Notes under the pieces: model-generated
Told to the model about the DNA's origin: nothing
Databases searched by the model: none
What the model saw: only the letters and a program-made list of their open reading frames with translations
Origin: Symbiodinium sp. CCMP2592
Taxonomy: Eukaryota > Sar > Dinophyceae > Suessiales > Symbiodiniaceae
DNA: 64,000 bases
Assembly (NCBI GenBank): GCA_905221615.1
Contig: CAJNDT010001236.1
Span: 620,001-684,000 of the forward strand
Direction of reading: 5' to 3'
In this document: positions 56,597 to 64,000 of the stretch, piece by piece
Layout of the letters: each line of letters starts with the position of its first letter
Position numbering within the stretch: the first letter of the stretch is position 1
Translations under genes and position numbers: made by a program

Positions 56597-56716
56597 TGGA
56601 GGATCATGGGACTTAGTAAGTGGGGTTATAAGTACCGTAGTTGGGGTTATAAGTAATTATAAGTATAGTTAGCTGAATTATAACCTTAGTTACTATAAGT
56701 CCCATGAACCTTTGAG
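56597..56716. mobile_element. Family A palindromic MITE
   Basis: TA flanks; CTTGGAGGATCATGGGACTT to AAGTCCCATGAACCTTTGAG. Confidence 0.88.
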
Positions 56717-56723
56717 TAACTCA

Positions 56724-57071
56724 CCTTCAAGGATCGCTGCGACACGGACTGAGACTTTTCGGCTGCTTTCCCGCTTGCCACGGTTCTCCTTGGCCAACGA
56801 CTTGTGGATGGGGCGGGTGTTGACGGCACTTCGACATCTCAGTCCCGGCACCAAGCGGCTTTTGCCCATGGTGCGAACCTGCGCCCGGATCAGCGTGCTG
56901 CAGCGCACTGTCCTGCCTGCCGCTGAGAGACAACGTGGTTTCGTCGGCAACTGCATTTTCTTGCCGCAAGCATCCCCAAGTGCCATCCAGACCGTGCTTC
57001 CTCCGGCCAGCAAGAACATGCAGGAGCACGCGTTGCACGTGCTGGTGGAGAACCCCAGAAAATCGCTTTAA
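56724..57071 (+). CDS. Exon resembling DUF6570 of Helitron/PIF1-type helicase proteins
   Basis: An open frame of about 115 codons ends at a stop (57069-57071). LPRFSLANDLWMGRVLTALR, then LSPGTKRLLPMVR, a GFVGNCIFLPQ segment and LPPAS fit the pattern I know as DUF6570: a LAN(D/G)LW.G..P..L..L...E..L...R block, then Q.G..GN.I.FPQ and LP. That domain lies upstream of Helitron-like or PIF1-like helicase regions. Here neither a Rep nor a helicase domain follows, so this is a stranded exon or a fragment of a Helitron-like gene. It begins 8 bp after a family A palindrome, so that element may lie in its intron. Start not defined. Confidence 0.5.
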   Translation, partial: PSRIAATRTETFRLLSRLPRFSLANDLWMGRVLTALRHLSPGTKRLLPMVRTCARISVLQRTVLPAAERQRGFVGNCIFLPQASPSAIQTVLPPASKNMQEHALHVLVENPRKSL

Positions 57072-57175
57072 ACTCCCTAAGCCCTATTACCCAAAAACTT
57101 GAGGCCTAAACCCTAAACCCCAACCCTAAACTGTAAACCGCACGCCCTAAACCAAAAGCTCTAAGCCTGAGCCGA

Positions 57176-57267
57176 GGCCTCAAAGTAGTTCCTTTTGGGG
57201 ATTATAATTACCTTATAGGGTTCTATATACGAACCCCAAAAAGGAACTACTTTGGGGCCTTTGGGTA
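57176..57267. mobile_element. Family D palindrome
   Basis: GGCCTCAAAGTAGTTCCTTT to AAAAAGGAACTACTTTGGGG. Confidence 0.88.
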
Positions 57268-57325
57268 AGCCTGAGCCGAGGCCTCCAACTGGCTCTGGCC
57301 ATCTGCGCAAGCTACTTCACGCTCT

Positions 57326-57436
57326 TTGGTGTTCTTCTGGTTGGCTCTTTAGACTTTAACTTTTTGGGTTTCTATATGAATTATAATAAGGAGGCTAAAA
57401 GTTTAACTTTTAGGAGGGGTTCAGAAGTCAGCCAAG
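57326..57436. mobile_element. Family E palindrome
   Basis: TTTGGTGTTCTTCTGGTTGG to TTCAGAAGTCAGCCAAG, with an internal TTTATATGAATTATAATAAG-like loop. Confidence 0.88.
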
Positions 57437-57504
57437 GCTCTCTCTATCGGTGCAGCCGTATCGCCATCGAGGCCTCGAGATGGATTGCAGGATTGCTCTT
57501 CGTG

Positions 57505-57645
57505 GGTCTTTAGGTCTTAGGGCTTAGGGCTTAGGTTGGGTTTAGTGTTTAGGGTTAGTTTAGGGTTTAGGTTGGGTTTAGGGTTTCGCGCTTTAGGGCT
57601 TAGGTTGGGTTGAGGGGTGGAGCCTGTAGGGTTTGGGCCAATTTG
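57505..57645. repeat. Telomere-like TTTAGGG tract
   Basis: TTAGGGCTTAGGG and TTTAGGG units. Confidence 0.75.
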
Positions 57646-57719
57646 GGGTTTAGGTTTTAAGGACTCGGAATATCGAAGCAAAGCGTTTTACGGCTCTAAG
57701 TTTTCACGGTGCGAGGTCT

Positions 57720-57870
57720 TCAAGGCTACATGCATTCTGAGATCTTTGAGGCTTATTATGTTGAGCCTCAAGGGCAAGCACACCTTCCACGAAGGCTTTC
57801 AAGAGCAGTATGCGACTCCTGAAGCAATCTATAGTAAACCCCAAAAAGTTGGAAACCGGGTTACGGCCAA
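57720..57870 (+). other. Exon-like stretch, frame undecided
   Basis: Two overlapping frames look protein-like (MHSEIFEAYYVEPQGQAHLP and LKGKHTFHEGFQEQYATPEA). I cannot choose between them, so no exon is called. Confidence 0.3.
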
Positions 57871-58058
57871 ATAGTGCTGGGATTCCCTATACATTACTCT
57901 TAAGGATTGAGGCTATAGGGTTTCCAACATTTCGGCTTCCACTGTACAGCATCTTCGGACGCTTTGCAAAGCCAAGCACGAAACCTTCTTGCTCCAGAGA
58001 GCTGGAAGCTCACAGCCCTGAAATGAAACAAACCTTGAGCGCCGGGACTTGTCAGTTA

Positions 58059-58165
58059 CTATATAGGGGCCTAAACCATTATACCAATACTATTTTGGCG
58101 GCTTCCTCATTTTACTTATATTATAATAGGCCCCAAATCCCCAATCTATTTATTAAGGCCCCTAT
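58059..58165. mobile_element. Family N palindrome
   Basis: TATATAGGGGCCTAAACC at the left and AAGGCCCCTATATTA at the right. Confidence 0.75.
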
Positions 58166-58199
58166 ATTACGTTCCTCTAAGCCCGAATCACCATCTGGG

Positions 58200-59135
58200 C
58201 TCTAAATTGCTGCAATTACCTTCATTGTCCTATGATCAGAAATCACGTACTCAAAAAAAACAAGAGTTGCATTTGAGCATCGAGGCAAGGCGTTAACAAC
58301 AACCCGCCTGATATAGAAGACGTTCAAAACTAGGAATCCGTTAAACGGGTTCAATACAATGATATTGGTACAGTCGTGTACCCTGAAATCCCACTCTGTC
58401 ACTGAAATCTCATCCTATGAAGGCCCCGATATTGAATTCGGGAGGTCTGAACGTGCTGGAGAGCTGCTTCGCCTTCTTGAATGTCGGGCCCCCAGATGAT
58501 CCACGAGGGTTTTGGGGTTTTGGCGTTTTGGCGTTGGGGGCGAGGGGTTTTGGGATTTGTTGCTCCATGGTTGATTTTTAGGGTCTTGAGTTCAGGCCAC
58601 GCTGAGGCGCTCAAACTTCGTGAGAGCCAGCAGTCTGCTTCAGTGCCGTAGCCTGCCTCTTCCTCTTGACTCCGTTAATCACATGTGAGCCCTATACTGT
58701 CATGTCTGTTCTGGCTCGGACGATGGATGCGAAATAGGCAGCAGAAAGGGCACGTCATCTGGATCCGTCATGCTTGCACCATTGGACCATCCGTGCGAAC
58801 GAATAGGATTTGTTGCACTCTTCGGGATGGTGGTGATATAGTTATGCTTAGGTCAGCCACGTGATGATTGAGTCTGCAATGGTCCGAATCTTTGATAGCC
58901 ACAGACCTGCCCGGATTTACACCTCAGGGTAAAACGCTTTACGGTCAACTCCGCATGAGCTCCACTTCTTCGCACTGATTCTGCATTAGATAACGCCAAA
59001 TCCACAGACATTTCGAACGACAAAATCTCACCCCGAGAGTGCGCAACCTTAGGGAACGGGTTTGACATGGCCCAGGTACTTTGCGTGCTGATGTCCATGC
59101 AGATGGTGCCAGGGCGGCAGAGATCATTCTATCCC
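58200..59135. other. No supported gene
   Basis: Minus-strand frames at 58853-59098 and around 58202-58402 lack domains. No repeat recognised. Confidence 0.35.
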
Positions 59136-59137
59136 CT

Positions 59138-59226
59138 AAGGGTCCAAATACCTTATAATCACAGACTTTTCCCCATCTACAAAACTACTCTCCTTAACCC
59201 AAGTACCTACTCACTAGGTCCCTTGA
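59138..59226. mobile_element. Family J palindrome
   Basis: CCTAAGGGTCCAAATACC to CTAGGTCCCTTGAACCTTA. Confidence 0.75.
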
Positions 59227-59427
59227 ACCTTAGCTTTACCGAACAGAGCCCCTGAAACTCCACCTTGCCAGAAACCTCAAACTGGAGCACTTAACTTAAG
59301 GAAGGATAAGCGAGCCTGGCCACATGCCCAAAGCTCATGTCAAGATCTTGCAATCACAAAGCAGCATTCCTCAAAACAACCCACACCCCAAACCCCTATA
59401 AGCCCAGCACCCGAAACCCTAAACTAC

Positions 59428-59528
59428 GGTTGATGATCTAAAGCTTGCATTACCCGGAATCAGAAATATACCATGATTCCCATAATCTAGGGTCATGAAG
59501 GTAATGCAGGATGCAAATCATCAACCGT
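59428..59528. mobile_element. Family B palindromic MITE (diverged)
   Basis: TA flanks; CGGTTGATGATCTAAAGC to GGATGCAAATCATCAACCG. Confidence 0.8.
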
Positions 59529-59794
59529 AGATCGAAGCCCCGTGGTCGCCCTGTTGCACCCCAGCAGGTCTACAGAAATTACAGTAATTAGGGACTTGGG
59601 TTTCGCGTTTAGGTTTGAGTTTAGGGTAGTCATGTAGGTTGCTATTCTGGAGCTTATGTGATAAGTTAGTGCTTGGACCCTTGGCATTACAAAATTCTCA
59701 GACCCTACGGTGTTTGGACTTTGCGAGTTTGCACTAATTATGGCTGCTACAAGCAGTGACAAGCATGTCGGGCTGTATGGCTGCATGATGACTA

Positions 59795-59890
59795 CTTAGG
59801 GGTACTTAGAAATATTTTTTAATTTTTTGGTTATTATCTTCCCTAAGAAACAGCTAAAATTATGATTTTTGCTAGGGTTCTAAGTTCAGT
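59795..59890. repeat. Dispersed family Q element
   Basis: GGGGTACTTAGAAATATTTT through GATTTTTGCTAGGGTTCTAA; second copy of 20508-20603. Confidence 0.8.
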
Positions 59891-60058
59891 ATAGAAGAAG
59901 CGATAGCAGTAGTCTGGATATCCCTTCTAGAAGCCTTCTAATGCGTGATTGAAACGGAACTGTATATGCACCCGACCGTCTCTAATGTGTATGTGTCTGT
60001 ATGCCTGTACGGCAATGTGACTTTTCGTTTATGTCTGTAGGCAGGTATGCATGTTGTG

Positions 60059-60165
60059 GGAGTTTCCGAAAATTAGGGGTGGCTTTCTTGGGGTCCTTAT
60101 AGTAAGGATCCTATTATTTACAGTACTATATTTGGGTCCCCCATTTTCGGAAACTCCCATTTAGG
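60059..60165. mobile_element. Family C palindrome
   Basis: TGGGAGTTTCCGAAAATTAG to TTTTCGGAAACTCCCA; the best-preserved family C arms in the window. Confidence 0.9.
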
Positions 60166-60399
60166 TAGCTAGCCTTCTAGCATGGTAGGTGGGTAGAGTG
60201 CTTCGGGCCTGGATCTTCGGATAGCAGAAGCTTTCGCGTAAAGGACCAAGACTTGGGCTTGATCCTACACCGCTGGGCTTAGGGTTTAGGGTTCAGGATT
60301 CAGTGAGGGGTCAGGGCGGAGCAAGTTTGAGGACAGAGGGTTTCGGTCCTCTTTGTTCAGTTCAATCTAAGTTAGGTTTTAGGGTTTACATCTAAGGCG

Positions 60400-60502
60400 A
60401 TGCAGGAGTCGAGGGTAGACAGAGTATACATGACATCTGCCTCAGCTGAGGAGTACTTCGGGAGCAATCCCACCTACGAGAACATCGTCTTTGCCGTGGC
60501 CT
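60400..60502 (+). CDS. Weak candidate exon
   Basis: From ATG 60400 to a TGA near 60502: VDRVYMTSASAEEYFGSNPT and on. GC-balanced and protein-like; family unknown. Confidence 0.3.
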
Positions 60503-60710
60503 GACTGAAACCCCAAACTAGACCCAATCCCTAACTCAAACCGACGAAACGGATGAACTGATTCGCCACCATGTTATAAGAGCGATGGTAATAGCGCTTG
60601 AAGTCATAACCACCTTCCCTCCGGGCCGCCGAAGTCGTCCCGCGCTGCGTGGAAAAATCGGCAGTACCAAGCAGACTCAATTGCGATGATGCAATATTTG
60701 TTGAACGCCC

Positions 60711-61016
60711 GTGGGGCCTTTCCTGACATACCTCAAGACGCCGGAGGGCTATTTGGGCAAGGTTGGAGGTATGGCCTCCCGACAATTGGAATGCCCTCGT
60801 GGTGTCTTTGCGCTGCAGGTGAAGACTGTTTGGGATATTCTCGAAGCCGCTCTTTTTTACCGAGTGAGTCTCTTCTACTGCAAGAAGAAGGACCGGGAGA
60901 GCCGGCGGGAAGCCCGCGCGGCGATCAGAGCCGCCAGTGCGAAGGCGGCGGCTGCGCCAATGGTGACAAGCTCGTCTTCTACCTCAACCTCTGTCATCCT
61001 GCAGAATATCTTTCTG
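60711..61016 (+). CDS. Candidate exon with GTAAGC donor, unknown protein
   Basis: About 102 open codons end at CTG before GTAAGC (61017). Starts with FLTYLKTPEGYLGKVGGMA, has a hydrophobic part (VWDILEAALFYRVSLFY), then a strongly basic/Ala segment (KKKDRESRREARAAIRAA) and a Ser/Thr run. GC content is far higher than around it. The layout suggests a membrane-proximal helix with a charged tail. No family recognised. The start is not fixed. Confidence 0.5.
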
Positions 61017-61382
61017 GTAAGCTTCTTGCAAAGTCTCCCTGGCCCCTGTGCCTTGAACCCAAAACCCAAAGCCCCAACAACAAGCATGTAAGCTCTGAAC
61101 TCTTAAAAGCCCTGAACCCTAGGCTCCAAACACTGATCATACACCGTAAACCTGCGTCGACAGGGTGATCCTGCGGCTTTAGTCCTACTTACAGTAGAAG
61201 CCAGAAAATTCGAACATCATTACCCTCATGCGCCTAGAGTAAAGTAGAAGGGATCCTAGCACTAATCCTCCAAAGTCCATGTTCCAACTTTCTGGGTTTC
61301 AGGGTATGCATTCAGCATACAAGCTTTATCATCTGCTTGTGTTCTTATGTTTCAGCTTCCATCTTGAAGTTTAATCAAAGAG

Positions 61383-61600
61383 GAAAAGGAGGGACCCTTA
61401 ATGGGGACCCCTACCCTATAATGGGCTATGTTATGGGTATATAATGGCTATATTGAGGGTACATGCCCCGGGGTCCTTATTAAGGGTCCCAACTGTTCCC
61501 CTCGAAGTTTAGGGTGCCTTAATATAGCTATTGTATACCCATTATATAGCCCATTATAGGGTAGGGATCCCCATTAAGGGTCCCTCCTTTTCCCCTTTGA
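61383..61600. mobile_element. Two family K palindromes, opposed
   Basis: 61383-61490 (AGGAGGGACCCTTAATGGGG to AAGGGTCC) is followed 10-20 bp later by a partial, inverted copy that ends GGGTCCCTCCTTTTCCCC. The pair itself forms a larger inverted repeat of about 220 bp. Confidence 0.85.
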
Positions 61601-61683
61601 TTAGGGTTTACGAAGTTGATACTTCAGGCTTTGGGGTTGATGCATGAATTTCTTTGGCGGTCCTAGGTCCTAGGTATCGATTT

Positions 61684-61832
61684 TGGGTTTAGGGGTTTAG
61701 GGGTTTTAGGGTTTAGGGTTTATGGATTTAGGGTTTAGGGTTTTAGGGTTTAGAGTTTAGGGGTTTAGGGTTTAGGGGTTTAGGGGTTAGGGGTTAGGGG
61801 TTTGGGGTTTAGGGGTTTAGGGTTTAGGGTTA
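61684..61832. repeat. Telomere-like TTTAGGG tract
   Basis: About 150 bp of TTTAGGG, TTTAGGGG and TTAGGGG units. Confidence 0.88.
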
Positions 61833-61924
61833 ATTGCCCATGTGGTTCAATATAGAGCCCTAGTTGTAAGCAATGTTGGGGACTGTTGGTCGACACCTGT
61901 ATACCTGTAGTCTCCACTGTAGCT

Positions 61925-61985
61925 GGTTTAACCGTAGGAACAATTGAGGATCCTATGAGGTAACCCCAAAAAAGGAAACTAGAAT
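61925..61985. mobile_element. Half family D element
   Basis: GATCCTATGAGGTAACCCCA then AAAAAGGAAACTAGAATG. Confidence 0.6.
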
Positions 61986-62121
61986 GCAGAGGATAGGTAG
62001 TATTGCATTGGGCCATGTTCAATCTCCCAAACTCGGGGAGCTGACGAGGCATGGAGAGACAGGTACTTTGGGGGTGTTGGGTTGTAGCCCCGAGCATCCA
62101 TGAAACTGTATGGTGCACATG

Positions 62122-62206
62122 GGTAGTTGTCAAAATTAAGGTCCCTTTTTGGGTACCCTAAATAATAGACCCCCAAAGGGACCATAATTTTGACAACCAC
62201 CCACAT
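62122..62206. mobile_element. Family I palindrome
   Basis: GGGTAGTTGTCAAAATTAAG to CATAATTTTGACAACCACCC. Confidence 0.85.
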
Positions 62207-62688
62207 GAAGGAGGGCGGAACCTTGGAAAAGCTTTAAGAAAGGCACAAAGACCTGAGGGATAAGGATGGGGCTTGGGGCCAGATGGTTTAACCTGAGTCT
62301 TCGGTGTCCCCATACTCGTTTCTTCGGTAGGGTTTAAGAGTGTAGGACTTATAGGTTTCGGGCTTCGGGTTTAGGTTTAGTTCCTGAAAGCTTGGGTGAG
62401 AAAGACCGTTTTGATATCCGAATGGGGCAAGCTCCAAACAAAGACTGCGGCTGATGGCTTTAGGGTATGTAGGTATCTGAGGCTCTGGGAATTGTAGTGT
62501 GGTTGGTCCCCAGTATGTGCAGTGCATGAGTTCAGTCTTGGGGATCTTGTGTTTCGAGTGTTCTAGTCACGGCTCATGGGGTCCATCTCGTGGTATAGCG
62601 TATAGACTAGACTTCGAAGCTCACTATCCCCAAATACTACAAGTGGCAGGTGCCAGACCACTCGGTATAGAAAGGTGAAAGGTTCATT

Positions 62689-62856
62689 ATGCCAAAATCG
62701 GTTAGCGTCGCAGCGCTGCAGTTGGTGTTCGGCTACGGCACGCTGGGCGTCGTGGTGCTTGTGATGTGGTCGTTCTTCTTCGCTTGGGAAAAGACCTTCC
62801 AGGACCACCGCAGACGGATGCGCTGTAGGTTCCAGGCCCCAAATAAGGGCTGCTGA
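62689..62856 (+). CDS. Small membrane protein or first exon
   Basis: ATG at 62689, stop at 62854-62856, 55 codons. Reads MPKSVSVAALQLVFGYGTLG, then a hydrophobic run VVVLVMWSFFFAW and a basic stretch EKTFQDHRRRMR: one membrane helix with a positive C-terminal side. It is GC-rich against its flanks. A possible donor (CGCT/GTAGGT) lies near 62824, so it may be the first exon of a longer gene. Family unknown. Confidence 0.42.
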   Translation: MPKSVSVAALQLVFGYGTLGVVVLVMWSFFFAWEKTFQDHRRRMRCRFQAPNKGC

Positions 62857-63084
62857 TTTTGGTTCGGGCTTGTTGTGCTTGAGGGTGTTTTGCGCGATTT
62901 CAGAGGTGTGTAGGGCTGTTAAGATGTTCATGTCCGTTAGGGCTTTAGGGTCTTTGGGTTTTTCGTTGTTTTTTTGAAGTGTTTCCCTTGTTTTATATAT
63001 GTTTTTGCAGATTCCCACCATTTTGCGCGTAGGATCAAAGGCACGTCATATGACAAGCGAAGCATTGCCTACTTTCGGGTGCCT

Positions 63085-63165
63085 CATGTATCCAAAAAGT
63101 ATCTACTTTGGCCCCAATGTACCTATATAGACGCCAAGATATTTACTTTTTGGGTACATGGACCC
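63085..63165. repeat. Palindrome
   Basis: CATGTATCCAAAAAGTATCT at the left and ATTTACTTTTTGGGTACATG at the right; related to no other copy I noticed. Confidence 0.75.
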
Positions 63166-63423
63166 TTATACTCTAAAACTCTATAGAGTCCTCAAAGGGA
63201 CCCTTTCATCATTTAAAGGAACCCCTATAGGAACCCTTATGGGATGCTAATCTGAAATGGCGAAGACGAAGAAGGCAGGGGAGAGCTTTGCTCACCCACA
63301 TGGCCCAAAACCCTAAGCCTCTCGAAGAGGCATAAGGCCCATGTCGCATACTTGGCACAAGCAGAAGCCGGCCTTCTCCTTGTCCGTGGTCATGGTCACC
63401 GGTTGTTTTGCAGTCCACTCCCC

Positions 63424-63529
63424 CAAAGGATCCTATGTACTGTTATGGGGAATACTTCCCCAAATCAGATAGTAAGTCCTAACATAGAAACCCTACATTC
63501 TACCAATCGGTACTTTGGACCCTTTGGGT
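63424..63529. mobile_element. Family G palindrome (inverse)
   Basis: CCAAAGGATCCTATGTACTG to ACTTTGGACCCTTTGGG. Confidence 0.88.
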
Positions 63530-63593
63530 CCCTGAAGCCTCAGTAGGCTTCGAAGAATCGCCCGACAAAGCCCGTACCTGAACGCCGACCCCC

Positions 63594-63690
63594 GGGAGGA
63601 AAGTAGATCCCCTAATTTTGGCCCCTATACTACCAAGGGTACTTTATAGGAACCCCCATTAAGGGATCTACTTTTTGGATCCTCCGGGGG
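63594..63690. repeat. Palindrome with GGAGG arms
   Basis: GGGAGGAAAGTAGATCCCCT at the left and GGGATCTACTTTTTGGATCC at the right. No second copy noticed. Confidence 0.8.
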
Positions 63691-63699
63691 TCTGGGAAA

Positions 63700-64000
63700 C
63701 CGTGCACCCTGAACCTTACCTCAAACTAGCATAGCTCATATTGGGTGAGGTTTGCTAGTTCAAGGCACCCCGCTACAAGCTCCAGCATGAACTGAAGAAA
63801 TGCGGTGCAGATACTACCTGGACCACGGAAAACCTACACTTTCTGGGCTCCATAACATAAGGCCCCTACATTACTGGCTACAAAGGTAGCTTTAACTGCC
63901 CCTAGACCCTAAACGCCAACCCTTAAGCCCCTATAAGCTCTAAACCCTAACCCCCTGAACCCTCCGAAGCCCTGAATCGCAAACTCATCAAGGTAGGGCT
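63700..64000. other. Right edge, telomere-like fragments
   Basis: 63900-63985 has CCCTAAA-like units. No exon is seen. Confidence 0.4.

Overview
This window looks like nuclear DNA of a dinoflagellate, most likely a Symbiodiniaceae-type genome. The evidence is: an identifiable gene split into tiny exons by introns with GA-AG and GC-AG borders; introns packed with degenerate telomere-like TTTAGGG/CCCTAAA sequence; very many short palindromic transposon-like elements; and a large Ty1/copia polyprotein of a kind known from these algae. I see no bacterial operon, rRNA, tRNA or CRISPR array. The species call is inference.

Layout. 1-26.9 kb is gene-poor. It holds short exon-like pieces (for example near 1.2, 3.2, 4.5, 6.2, 9.1, 10.7, 12.2 and 17.0 kb) between palindromic elements, microsatellites and telomere-like tracts. 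26.9-50.85 kb is one plus-strand gene for an AlkB-like 2-oxoglutarate/Fe(II) dioxygenase. I can follow nine exons in the order of the protein family. The first exon(s) and the exon with the HxD iron motif were not found with certainty. Inside its intron 34449-45109, in antisense orientation, sits a complete young LTR retrotransposon (34837-44997) with near-identical 330-332 bp LTRs and a 5-bp target duplication CCCTA in telomere-like sequence. A further exon cluster (31.76-33.08 kb) lies in another intron. 50.9-64 kb again holds palindromic elements, a 13-copy 35-bp tandem array, an exon resembling the domain upstream of Helitron/PIF1 helicases (56.7-57.1 kb), and two exon-like reading frames (60.7 and 62.7 kb).

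The most interesting object is the retrotransposon. ORF1 (331 aa) and ORF2 (2686 aa) overlap in a +1 arrangement. ORF2 carries Gag, a CCCH finger, two tandem retropepsin-like domains, a cytosine-5 DNA-methyltransferase-like domain, a DD35E integrase, a TET/JBP-like 2OG-Fe(II) dioxygenase domain, reverse transcriptase, RNase H and C-terminal hydrophobic segments. One mobile element thus carries a candidate DNA methyl writer and a candidate methylcytosine oxidase. Methyltransferase capture by dinoflagellate retrotransposons has been reported before, to my knowledge; the paired oxygenase and the doubled protease are what I would follow up.

The second theme is more than a dozen families of roughly 80-135 bp palindromes, several with TA duplications. 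One copy fills almost all of a plausible 161-bp intron, which suggests that such elements can become introns here.
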